The notes below the pieces were generated by a model, which did no database searches, was not told the origin of the DNA, and saw only the letters and a program-made list of their open reading frames with translations. Positions 16,744-25,333 of a stretch of 64,000 nt of DNA are shown in pieces. The stretch covers positions 657,981 to 721,980 of the forward strand of contig NZ_CDDF01000001.1 of NCBI RefSeq assembly GCF_000819865.1, in the 5' to 3' direction. The translations under genes and the position numbers were made by a program. The first letter of the stretch is position 1; each line of letters opens with the position of its first letter. Source of the stretch: Aeromonas eucrenophila (GTDB taxonomy: Bacteria > Pseudomonadota > Gammaproteobacteria > Enterobacterales > Aeromonadaceae).

Positions 16744-18273
16744 TCACTCCGGCAGTGGCAACGCCTTTCTGTCCAGTTTCCCGCTGCCGGTCTTGGGCAG
16801 GGCATCCAACAGTATGAGGCGGGCCGGCACCATGTAGTGGGGCAAACTCGCTTGCAGCCCCTTGCGCAGGGCCAGCCGGTTCAGGGTTATCCCGACCTTG
16901 GCCTCCACATAGCCCACCAGCATGGCCTCATCCCCCTCGCCGACCAGTCGCACCGCCGCCTCCTGCACCCCGGCCTGGCGGCGAAGGCCGGCCTCCACCT
17001 CCCCGAGTTCGATGCGAAAACCGCGCAATTTGATCTGATCGTCGCGCCGCCCCAGATAGAGGAAGCTGTCGCTGCCAAGCCTGCGCACCCGATCGCCGGT
17101 GCGGTAGAGGCGATGGGTACCCAGGCGCAGGAAGGCCGCCGCGGTGAGAGCCGGCTTGCGCCAATAGCCCTCGCACAGGGCCGGGCTCTCGATGCAGAGC
17201 TCTCCCTCCTCCCCCTCGCTCACCGGCAGCCCCTCGGCGTCCAGCACCCAGTGGCGGTAGCCCGGCAGGCTATGACCCACGGTGATGCGCCCGCCGACCG
17301 GCGGCATGCGCACCTCGCTCACCAGGGACCAGACGGTGGCCTCGGTCGGACCGTAGCAATTCCACAGCCGCTGGGTGCGGCCGCACAGTTGCTCGGCGAG
17401 ACCGAGATCCAGCGCCTCGCCGCCGCACAGGGCGGTGAGGCTGTCACTGCCCTGCCAGCCCGCCTTGAGCAGCATGCGCCAGCAGGCCGGGGTTGCCTGC
17501 AGCCAATTGATGGACGAGTCCGCCGCCAGCAGCGCCAGCATTCCCAAGGGATCCTTGTTGTGCTGATTGCCCGCTACCGTCAGCCGGCCCCCGCTCCAGA
17601 GCGGCCCCAGCATCTCCAGCAGGGAGATGTCGAAGGCCGGGGTGGTGATGAAAAGCCAGTGGCAAGCCGGGGTCAGGCCTAACCGCTCACGGATCCCGTC
17701 GAGGAAGCAGAGCAGGGCGCGCCGACTGATGACCACCCCCTTGGGCTCACCGGTGGAACCCGAGGTGAACATCATGTAGGCCGCCAGAGCGTCGTCCACC
17801 TGGGGACAGGAGACCGCCCCGCTTCGCACAAGGCCGGAGTCAGCCAGCTCGGCGAGGGCCCGCAGCGGGCAGCCAAAGTCCGGCACATCCGACCCGCGAT
17901 CGCAGAGCACCGCCGAGAGCCGCGCCTGACGGGCGATGCCCTGCAGCCGCTCCACCGGGAAGTCCGGCTCGAGGGGCACGAAGCAGAGTCCGAGGCGCAG
18001 ACAGGCGAGCAGGCTGGCCACCAGATCCGGCGTGCGATCCAGATAGAGACCGACTCGCTCCCCCACCGCCAGCCCTTGCAGGCTGGCGGCGATCTGATCG
18101 ACCCGGCGTTGCAGATCCGCGTAGGTGAGCCAATCACCCTCCATGCCGATGGCGGGGGCCAGCGGCGTGCCGCCGAGCAACCCGGCCAGCCGGGCACTCA
18201 GCCCCGCCCGCTGCGGTGAATGGGACGGGGAACCCCCCGCCTCCTTTGTTGCAATCGGTGTAGCGACCGTCAT
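16744..18273 (-). CDS. amoH: Stand-alone NRPS adenylation protein AmoH, probably glycine-specific
   Basis: A 509-residue free adenylation domain without its own condensation or carrier domain. Core motifs are [12 protein letters not shown] (A3, near residue 172), FDISLLEM (A4), CYGPTEATVW (A5), YRTGDRVR (A7) and GSGKLDRKAL (A10, near the end). Read against the ten code positions of GrsA, the pocket is D-I-L-Q-L-G-C-V-W-K, close to the classic glycine code DILQLGLIWK. It overlaps amoG by ATGA with a strong GAGGAGG site. It probably loads glycine on the carrier domain at the end of AmoG, which lacks its own adenylation domain. The glycine call is inference from the code. Confidence 0.88.
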   Translation of the reverse strand: MTVATPIATKEAGGSPSHSPQRAGLSARLAGLLGGTPLAPAIGMEGDWLTYADLQRRVDQIAASLQGLAVGERVGLYLDRTPDLVASLLACLRLGLCFVPLEPDFPVERLQGIARQARLSAVLCDRGSDVPDFGCPLRALAELADSGLVRSGAVSCPQVDDALAAYMMFTSGSTGEPKGVVISRRALLCFLDGIRERLGLTPACHWLFITTPAFDISLLEMLGPLWSGGRLTVAGNQHNKDPLGMLALLAADSSINWLQATPACWRMLLKAGWQGSDSLTALCGGEALDLGLAEQLCGRTQRLWNCYGPTEATVWSLVSEVRMPPVGGRITVGHSLPGYRHWVLDAEGLPVSEGEEGELCIESPALCEGYWRKPALTAAAFLRLGTHRLYRTGDRVRRLGSDSFLYLGRRDDQIKLRGFRIELGEVEAGLRRQAGVQEAAVRLVGEGDEAMLVGYVEAKVGITLNRLALRKGLQASLPHYMVPARLILLDALPKTGSGKLDRKALPLPE

Positions 18274-21200
18274 AGCACCTCCTCGGGCAGCCGTTCCAGC
18301 CAGTGATGGTAGAGGGCACAGGGCGCCCCGTGCGCCTTGAGATCCCGCAGCGTCAGCGGGCGGTGATCCCCGGCGAACTCTTGATTGAGAGCCGCCAGCA
18401 GGGCGAGCTGTTGCACCGAGTCCGCCCCGAGCGCTGCCAGCGGCTGCTGCCAGCGCGCGGCCTCGCCACAGTGCTGCTGCCACAGGGCCAGCAGGCGGCG
18501 AGCGGCGGGATGGGCGGGGCACGCCTCCTGCCCTGACGGGATCTGTACCGGCGCGGCAGTCTGGCTCCTCTCCATCCCCACCAGGCGGGCAGGCTCGGTC
18601 AGGGGGGCCTGCGCCAGCCACGCCAGCTCCGCCAGCCACTGCGCCAATACCCTTTTGGCCCCTTCCCGCGCTATCAGCTCGCCGTCGTATTCGAGGCGCA
18701 GGTTGAGCTGGCCGCCGCGAGCGTTGACCACCAAGGAGAGCGGCAGCTCCACCTTCTCCACCACGGTGCCAAACTGCGGCACCAGCTGATGGGGCTCCGG
18801 CGTCTCGGGCCGCGCCGGCATGGGGTAGTTCTCGAACACGAACAGGCTCTGGAACAGGCGCGGACCACCCCGGGTCAGGGCCGCCAGAGACTGGGTGCCG
18901 TGCTCATTGAGCGCCAGCGAGCTCCGCTGCAACAAGGCGATATGCTGCTCCAGGGTCGCCTCGCTGCGCCAATCCAGGGCGAGCGGCAGGCTGTTGATGT
19001 AGAGCCCGACGCTCTGGGTGATCCCCTCGATGGGGAAGTCCCGGCCCGGGGTCACGTTGCCCACCAGGGTTATCTCGTCGCCACACTGGCGGGCGAGCAG
19101 GCGATGCCAGGCGTATTGGGCCAGCAGGCCCGCGGTCACCCCGAGCGCCCGGGCCCGCGCCTCCAGTTGCCCGGACAGGGCCGGCGCCAGCGTCTCACCG
19201 CAGACTTCGGGCCTGTGCTGGGTCAGGTGTGGCTCCAGCGCCACCCCGAACAGGCACGAGAGATCGTTGGGCTTGGCCAGCAGCTCGGCACGTCCCTGCC
19301 AGTAGGCGGCGCTGGTGGCCGATCCGCTGGCGATATGGCGACCGAAGGCGAGCCAGGCGGTATCCGGTGTCACTTCAGGAGCCTGGCCCTGCATCAGCGC
19401 TTGGTAGTGTCTATGCAGGGAGCCCAGCAGCACGGGACCGCTCCAGCCATCGAGCACGGCGTGATGAGCGCTCAGGATCACCTTGTGGTGATCGGGGGCC
19501 AGTGTGAAGCAGGCGATCCGCAACAGCGGTGCCTTGTCCAGCCCGATGGGATGGACCAGATCCTGTTGGCGATAGGCCTCGATGCGAGCGTCCGCCCCCG
19601 CCACGCCGGACAAGTCCTCATGGTGGAACGGCAGCTCGGCGTGGCGCAGTATGCGCTGCAACGCCACGCCCTCCTCCATCAGCAGGGCGGCCCTGAGCAC
19701 GGGCCAGCGGGCGAGCTGAGCCTGCCAGGCAGCGTGATAGGCTGCCACATCCAGGTTTTGCCGATAGCTTATCTCGGTCTGCAGGTGATAGGCCGTATCA
19801 CGGGGCGCCAGCGCCCTGTGATAGAGCATGCTCTGCTGCAGGGACGTCATGGGCAGCAGGGTCTCCACCTCGCCGCCGGCCTGTTCTGCGTCCAGCACCA
19901 AATCCAGGGCGGATTGGGAGAGCGCCAGCCCCGGGAAGTCGCTCGGGGTGCGGCGCGGCTTGGCTTGCGCGCAGCAGGCGTTCACCAGGGCCTCGATATT
20001 GGCCGCGAGGGTCGCCATCAGGGCGTCGCTCGCCGCCTGGTTGAGGGCGCCGACCTGGCGCAGGGTGAGGCAACCGCCATAGACGCCGCCGTGGAGGCTG
20101 ATGAGCTCGCGCGGCAGGTTCTCGGGCGCCGAGGGTTGGCCCGGCGCCACCGGCAGGGGCTGCCAGGGAGCCGGCGTGCCTCTGTGGGAGACCCCCAGAT
20201 AGTTGAAGACGATGGCGGAGTGGGGCAGCTCACCACCATTGGGATGGTGCAGGCGCAGGGCGTTGAAGCCCACCCCCTTGTCCGGCACGGCCCGCAGCCG
20301 CTCCTTGGTGTCACAGACGAGATCGCTCCAGGACGCGCTATCGGCCAGCGCCAGGGGATAAGTGCTGGTGAACCAGCCGAGGGTGCGGCTCACATCCAGT
20401 TGCAGATCTATAACTTCACGACCATGCCCTTCCAGCATCACGCACTGTTTGGCGCCGTAACCGAGCTCGCTCAGGGTGCGGGTCAGGGCGGCCAGCAGCA
20501 GATCTGGCACCTGGGTGAGATGGGCCTGGTTGGCCTCATCGATGAGGCGAGCAGTAGTGCTTTCATCCAGACGCAACAGGCTGGCGGCGGCGCGGCCATC
20601 GGGGGCGCGCTGGGCCTCCAGCAAGCCTTGCTCGCTGCCCTCCCCCTGCCCCAGCCAGAACGCCAGCTGGGCCGCTTCGCGGGTCGCGTAGGCGGCCAGC
20701 CCCTCTCCCCATTGGCGGTAGCTGCTACCCTTGGCGGGCAAGGCCCGACCCTCGGCGAGACGGACCAGATCCTCGGCCAGGATGCGCCAGGAGACGGCAT
20801 CGATGACCAGATGGTGGAAGGCGATAAAGAGCCCCTCAACGGGCTCGGCATCCGCCTCGCTCGCAAGGTTGCAGAGCCGCCCCCAGGCCAGGGTCTGGCC
20901 CTGCTCGGGTGCAAGCTCCCCCTGCCATTGGGTCAGCCGAGCCTGCAGCTCGGCCTCGTCCAGCGTGGCCGCATCCAACCGATGCAGGGGCGGCAGCGCC
21001 AGCTCGGGCAGATAGCGCTGGCCGGTCGGGGTCACCGCCAGGCGCAGGGCGTCGTGGTGACCGAGCAGGGTACTCATCCAGCCAGTCAGGGCATCGTCGT
21101 CTATGCCGGCAGGCAGGCGCAGTATCACCCCCTGATTCCAGTGGCCGGGCTTGGCGAAGCCCTGCTCGAAGAACCAGTGCTGAATGGGGTGCAGGGGGAA

Positions 21201-24200
21201 TTCCCCCTCCAGGATCCCCTGCTCAGTCTGGTGGCTGACCGCCTGCTGCTGACCGAGCTGGCGGCAGAGGCGGCGCACCGTCTTGGCCTCGAACACGTCC
21301 TTCACGCTGCAGTGCAGTCCGGCGTCCCGTAAGCGGGTAGTGAGCTGGATGCTGAGGATGGAGTCTCCGCCTAAGCGGAAGAAGTCATCCTCCACCCCGA
21401 GGGGCTGTTTCAGCACCCCCTGCCAGATGGCGAGCACTGTCTGCTCCAGCTTGCTCTGTGGCTCGGCCTTGCTCTCCTGCCAGCTGATGGCGGGCAGGCG
21501 GCGCAAGTCCAGCTTGCCGTTGGGAGTGAGCGGCATCTCGGGCAGCCAACAGAGCCGTACCGGCACCATGTATTCGGGCAGACACTCACCGGCCCGTTGC
21601 AGCAGTGCCTCGGCGTCCGGCTCGGTCGCGCCGGCTTGCATGCTGGCGTAAGCGAGCAGACGACCCTCTTGCACCACCACCTTGATCTGGCGAATGGCCG
21701 GCTCGAGCACGGCAATCTGGGTCTCTATCTCGCCGGGCTCGATGCGATAGCCCCTGAGCTTTATCTGCTCATCGAGGCGGCCCAGGTAGTTGATGTTGCC
21801 ATCACGGCGCAGCAGCGCCCGATCGCCTGTGCGATAGAGGCGATAAGTACGGCCATCGGCGCTGTCATCAAGAGTCAGCTCGACGAAGGCCTCCTGGGTG
21901 CGCTCCGGCAAGTTGAGGTAGCCACGGGCCAGGCCGAGGCCGGCCAGACAGAGCTCGCCCGGCACTCCCACCGGGCAGGGGTTGCCCGCCTCGTCCAGGA
22001 TCAGTGCCTTCAGGTTGGCTATGGGCTGGCCTATGGTGATGGGCGCGCCCGGCACCAGCCGCGCGCAGAGCGCGGTGACGGTGCACTCGGTCGGGCCGTA
22101 CATGTTGTAGAGCGCAACCCGGTTCCCCCAACGATCCACCAGGCTGCTCGGGCAAGCCTCGCCACCAAAACCTATGGCCTTGAGGGATCCGAGATCCGTC
22201 GGCGGCAGCAGGTTCGCCAGCAGCGCTGTCGGCAGGATCATATGGCTGGCGCCTTTGGCCATGGCGGCAGTGATGACCCCCTCCCCCGGCTCGCCGAAAT
22301 GCAGGGCCGCGCCGCAAGAGAGCGGCAACAGGGCCGTCATGTTGCCCGCATCGAACGACAGGGACATGCAGTTGAACATGGCGCCGTGCCGATCGAGCTC
22401 GATCCGTGCGCCGTGATCCGCCATCAGGTTGACCAGGCTGCCCTGCTCCACCATGACCCCCTTGGGCAGGCCGGTAGATCCCGAGGTGTAGATGATCTGG
22501 GCCAGCATGGCGGGCTCGCGAACCAAAGCCGGGGCCTGTGCCGGCGAGTCGGCCAGCGCCAATCGATGCAGGTTCTGGTAGCGGACCTGGCGGCTGGCGG
22601 CCACCAGCGGCAGGGCCTCGGCCAGTCGTTCGTCCTGCTCGCCCCCCAGCACCAGGCGAATGGACGCATCTGTGAGGATATGGGCCAGTCGCTCGGCGGG
22701 ATAGGCGGGGTCGAGCGGTACATAGGCCGCCCCCGCCTTCCAGCAGGCCAAGAGGCCGATGACGAAGGCGACATCCCGTTTGGCCTGGATGCCGACGGCG
22801 GCGCCCGGGGTCACCCCTTGCGCCAGCAGCCAATGAGCCAGCCGGTTGGCCTGATCTTCCAGCTCGCCATAGCTCAGGGCGCGCTCATCGTCGGTCACGG
22901 CCAGCGCAGCGGGATGAGTCGCCGCCTGGCTCTCGAACTGGCAGAGCAGGGTGTCCCGGCTCGGGTAGTCGCTCGGCAGGCTGGCGAGCTCGGCGGCCAG
23001 CGCCGCCTTGTCCATCCCCGCCTCCAGGGGCAACTGCCAGATGTCGGTGTCGGGGGCGGCCACTACGGCGCGCATCAGGTGCAGCAGGCGATCGGCGTAG
23101 GCTTCGATGGTGGCACGCTCGAACAGGGCGGTGGCAAACAGCCAGTCCACCCGCACCGAGTCCATCAACTCGGTCACCTTGACCGAGATGTCGGTCTTGG
23201 CGGGCAACACGGGGGAAGTCTCCTCCACCAGCTGGCAGCCGGGGATGAGATCGTTGAAATCCACCTTGGCCTGATACACCAGCATGATCTGGAAGATGGG
23301 ATTGATGGCGGTAGTGCGATCCGCTCCTATGGCCTCGGCCAGCGCCTCGAACCGATAGAGTTGATGGTCAAAGGCAGCGAGATCTTCCTCCCGACACTGT
23401 TGCAGATAGTCGACGAAGCTCGGCCGCCCCTCCAGCCGTGTTCTCAGCACGAGCGTGTTGACGAAGAAGCCCACCAGGGACTCTATCTCGTGGCGCTCGC
23501 GGTAAGCGAGCGGGGTGCCGATGACCACCTCCTTCTCCCCGCTCTGGCGCACCATCAGCAAGGCGAACAGGGCGTGCAGACCGATGAAGTTGGAGGTGCT
23601 GTGGCGCTGGCACAGCCGCTTGAAGCTGTCCCACAGGGCGTTGTCTATGGTGGAGAACACCAGCTCGCCGCCGCTGGCCTGATGGGCCGGGCGCGGTTTG
23701 TCGAGCGGCAGGCCGTGCACCTCGGGGCTTCCGCCCAGCCTGTCCACCCAGAACGGCTTGAACTCGGCGTGGTAATCGAGAAAGCGCGGCGAGTTGAACC
23801 AGTGGGCATAGTCGAGGTAGTTGAGCGGCAGCTCGGCCACGTTCAAGGGTGCGCGGTTCTGATGAGCCAGGAAGGCACGTTTCAGGTCCGCAAACATGTT
23901 CTTGACCGACCAGCCATCGGAGATGATGTGATGCTGGGTGATCAGCAGCACATGTTCATGAGTCCCCAACCGGATAAGGTTGACCCGGCTCAAATCCCCC
24001 TTGGTCAGGGAGAAGGGGCGGCCAATTTCTTCCCGCACCCGCTTGGCCACATAGGCTTCGCGCTCGGCATTGGGCTCTGTGCTCATATCCTCTATCTGCA
24101 GCTTGAAGGGAACATGGGGCAGGATCTCCTGGGCTCCCCTGCCCGCCTCGTCCTTGACGAAACGGGTGCGCATGCTGGGATGGCGGGCAAACAGGTGATC

Positions 24201-24545
24201 GAAGGCAAACTCCAGGGCGGCGGTGTCGAGATCTCCCCTGACCCTAAAATAGACCGGCATGTTGTAGAGGTGGGAGGCCTCCTCGTACTGCTCGATAAAC
24301 CAGAGCCCGCTCTGGGAGGAGGAGAGCGGCCCCTGCAGGGCACCCTGGGCAAGGATGGGCGCCTCGAAGGCGGCGCGGGCGGCCAGGCAGCGCACCAGCT
24401 CGTCCTTGTGCGCCTTGATGAGGGCGCCGATGGCGGGGGTCACCGCCTCCTTGCTCGACTGGGAGATGAGCTGACCCTTGTCGTTCAGGGCCAGCTTGAC
24501 TCCCTGGCGCTCCAGCTGCTGGAGCAACGCAATCATGTTGTTCAT
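18270..24545 (-). CDS. amoG: Amonabactin NRPS AmoG (docking-C-A-T-E-C-T)
   Basis: A 2091-residue synthetase. Order of domains: a TubC-like docking segment (1-55), a condensation domain with HHIISDG (205-211), an adenylation domain (about 525-1010) with [11 protein letters not shown] and TPNGKLDLRRL, a carrier domain with LGGDSILS (Ser near 1060), an epimerisation domain with HHLVIDAVSWRIL (near 1243) and GWFTSTYP, a second condensation domain with HHAVLDGWSGP (near 1695), and a short final carrier domain with LGADSV (near 2040). The adenylation code reads about D-A-M-I-G-G-M-V-T-K, which I cannot match to a known residue. An epimerised aromatic residue would fit amonabactin. No thioesterase is present. 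Confidence 0.92.
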   Translation of the reverse strand: MNNMIALLQQLERQGVKLALNDKGQLISQSSKEAVTPAIGALIKAHKDELVRCLAARAAFEAPILAQGALQGPLSSSQSGLWFIEQYEEASHLYNMPVYFRVRGDLDTAALEFAFDHLFARHPSMRTRFVKDEAGRGAQEILPHVPFKLQIEDMSTEPNAEREAYVAKRVREEIGRPFSLTKGDLSRVNLIRLGTHEHVLLITQHHIISDGWSVKNMFADLKRAFLAHQNRAPLNVAELPLNYLDYAHWFNSPRFLDYHAEFKPFWVDRLGGSPEVHGLPLDKPRPAHQASGGELVFSTIDNALWDSFKRLCQRHSTSNFIGLHALFALLMVRQSGEKEVVIGTPLAYRERHEIESLVGFFVNTLVLRTRLEGRPSFVDYLQQCREEDLAAFDHQLYRFEALAEAIGADRTTAINPIFQIMLVYQAKVDFNDLIPGCQLVEETSPVLPAKTDISVKVTELMDSVRVDWLFATALFERATIEAYADRLLHLMRAVVAAPDTDIWQLPLEAGMDKAALAAELASLPSDYPSRDTLLCQFESQAATHPAALAVTDDERALSYGELEDQANRLAHWLLAQGVTPGAAVGIQAKRDVAFVIGLLACWKAGAAYVPLDPAYPAERLAHILTDASIRLVLGGEQDERLAEALPLVAASRQVRYQNLHRLALADSPAQAPALVREPAMLAQIIYTSGSTGLPKGVMVEQGSLVNLMADHGARIELDRHGAMFNCMSLSFDAGNMTALLPLSCGAALHFGEPGEGVITAAMAKGASHMILPTALLANLLPPTDLGSLKAIGFGGEACPSSLVDRWGNRVALYNMYGPTECTVTALCARLVPGAPITIGQPIANLKALILDEAGNPCPVGVPGELCLAGLGLARGYLNLPERTQEAFVELTLDDSADGRTYRLYRTGDRALLRRDGNINYLGRLDEQIKLRGYRIEPGEIETQIAVLEPAIRQIKVVVQEGRLLAYASMQAGATEPDAEALLQRAGECLPEYMVPVRLCWLPEMPLTPNGKLDLRRLPAISWQESKAEPQSKLEQTVLAIWQGVLKQPLGVEDDFFRLGGDSILSIQLTTRLRDAGLHCSVKDVFEAKTVRRLCRQLGQQQAVSHQTEQGILEGEFPLHPIQHWFFEQGFAKPGHWNQGVILRLPAGIDDDALTGWMSTLLGHHDALRLAVTPTGQRYLPELALPPLHRLDAATLDEAELQARLTQWQGELAPEQGQTLAWGRLCNLASEADAEPVEGLFIAFHHLVIDAVSWRILAEDLVRLAEGRALPAKGSSYRQWGEGLAAYATREAAQLAFWLGQGEGSEQGLLEAQRAPDGRAAASLLRLDESTTARLIDEANQAHLTQVPDLLLAALTRTLSELGYGAKQCVMLEGHGREVIDLQLDVSRTLGWFTSTYPLALADSASWSDLVCDTKERLRAVPDKGVGFNALRLHHPNGGELPHSAIVFNYLGVSHRGTPAPWQPLPVAPGQPSAPENLPRELISLHGGVYGGCLTLRQVGALNQAASDALMATLAANIEALVNACCAQAKPRRTPSDFPGLALSQSALDLVLDAEQAGGEVETLLPMTSLQQSMLYHRALAPRDTAYHLQTEISYRQNLDVAAYHAAWQAQLARWPVLRAALLMEEGVALQRILRHAELPFHHEDLSGVAGADARIEAYRQQDLVHPIGLDKAPLLRIACFTLAPDHHKVILSAHHAVLDGWSGPVLLGSLHRHYQALMQGQAPEVTPDTAWLAFGRHIASGSATSAAYWQGRAELLAKPNDLSCLFGVALEPHLTQHRPEVCGETLAPALSGQLEARARALGVTAGLLAQYAWHRLLARQCGDEITLVGNVTPGRDFPIEGITQSVGLYINSLPLALDWRSEATLEQHIALLQRSSLALNEHGTQSLAALTRGGPRLFQSLFVFENYPMPARPETPEPHQLVPQFGTVVEKVELPLSLVVNARGGQLNLRLEYDGELIAREGAKRVLAQWLAELAWLAQAPLTEPARLVGMERSQTAAPVQIPSGQEACPAHPAARRLLALWQQHCGEAARWQQPLAALGADSVQQLALLAALNQEFAGDHRPLTLRDLKAHGAPCALYHHWLERLPEEVL

Positions 24546-24566
24546 AAGTTATCTCAGCCTCTTGGA

Positions 24567-25319
24567 TCAGGCGCTCAGGGTGGCGCCGCCGTCGACGACC
24601 AGATCCTGCAGCGTGATGTGGCTGGCCAAGTCAGAGGCCAGGAAGAGGACGGTATTGGCGATCTCGCTGGGGGTGGCGATCTTGTTCAGCGGTATGCCGA
24701 GTTTGAACTGATCCGGCAGCCCTTTGATGGTGCGAGCCATGGCCCCTTCATCGGGCAGCATGCCGCGCAGCATCTCGGTATCCGTCGAACCCGGCGACAC
24801 CAGGTTGACCCGCACGCCGAAGGGGGCCAGCTCCAGCCCCACCGTCTGGGTCAGGCTGGTGACCGCCGCCTTGGAGGCGCAGTAGGCCGCCATCTGCATG
24901 CGCGGCACATGGGCCGCGTTGGAGCCGATGGTGACGATGGCGCCACTCTGCTGCCCCTTGAAATGGGGCACCAGGGCCCGCAGCAGGTAGAAGACGCCGC
25001 TGGCGTTGACCGCGAGGCAATCATCCCAATCGGTGTCGCTCAGGGTCTCGGTGGGACCGAGGCGCAAGACCCCGGCCCCGTTCACCAGCACGTCCAGCCC
25101 GCCATCGGCCAGCAGCTCCTCGCAGCAGGCATTGACCGCCCCCGAGTCGCGAATGTCGAGCAGCCGGGTGGCGAAGGGGTAATCCGCATGGGGGAAGGCC
25201 TGATCCAGCCCAATCACCTCGGCGCCGGCGGCCACGAACTGCTGCGCCACCTCATACCCTATGCCACGTCCGGCCCCGGTCACCCAGACCCGCTTGCCAC
25301 TGAAATCAAAGTTCATCAT
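24567..25319 (-). CDS. amoA: 2,3-dihydro-2,3-dihydroxybenzoate dehydrogenase AmoA (EntA)
   Basis: Short-chain dehydrogenase that oxidises 2,3-dihydro-2,3-dihydroxybenzoate to 2,3-dihydroxybenzoate with NAD+, the last step in making the catechol. The N-terminus FDFSGKRVWVTGAGRGIGYE has the TGxxxGIG cofactor motif; the catalytic YCASK (Tyr-x-x-x-Lys) and IGSNAA follow. The start at 25319 gives 250 residues and has AAAGG seven bases upstream; ATG codons at 25334 and 25316 are alternatives. Older Aeromonas literature used the name amoA for the isochorismate synthase gene, so the symbol needs care. Confidence 0.92.
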   Translation of the reverse strand: MMNFDFSGKRVWVTGAGRGIGYEVAQQFVAAGAEVIGLDQAFPHADYPFATRLLDIRDSGAVNACCEELLADGGLDVLVNGAGVLRLGPTETLSDTDWDDCLAVNASGVFYLLRALVPHFKGQQSGAIVTIGSNAAHVPRMQMAAYCASKAAVTSLTQTVGLELAPFGVRVNLVSPGSTDTEMLRGMLPDEGAMARTIKGLPDQFKLGIPLNKIATPSEIANTVLFLASDLASHITLQDLVVDGGATLSA

Positions 25320-25333
25320 CTGTTCGCCTTTCA

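Noticed and set aside
18789-21332. 847-codon open frame on the plus strand
   Set aside because: It lies wholly antisense to amoG, whose domains are unmistakable. Long antisense frames are common in GC-rich codon usage.
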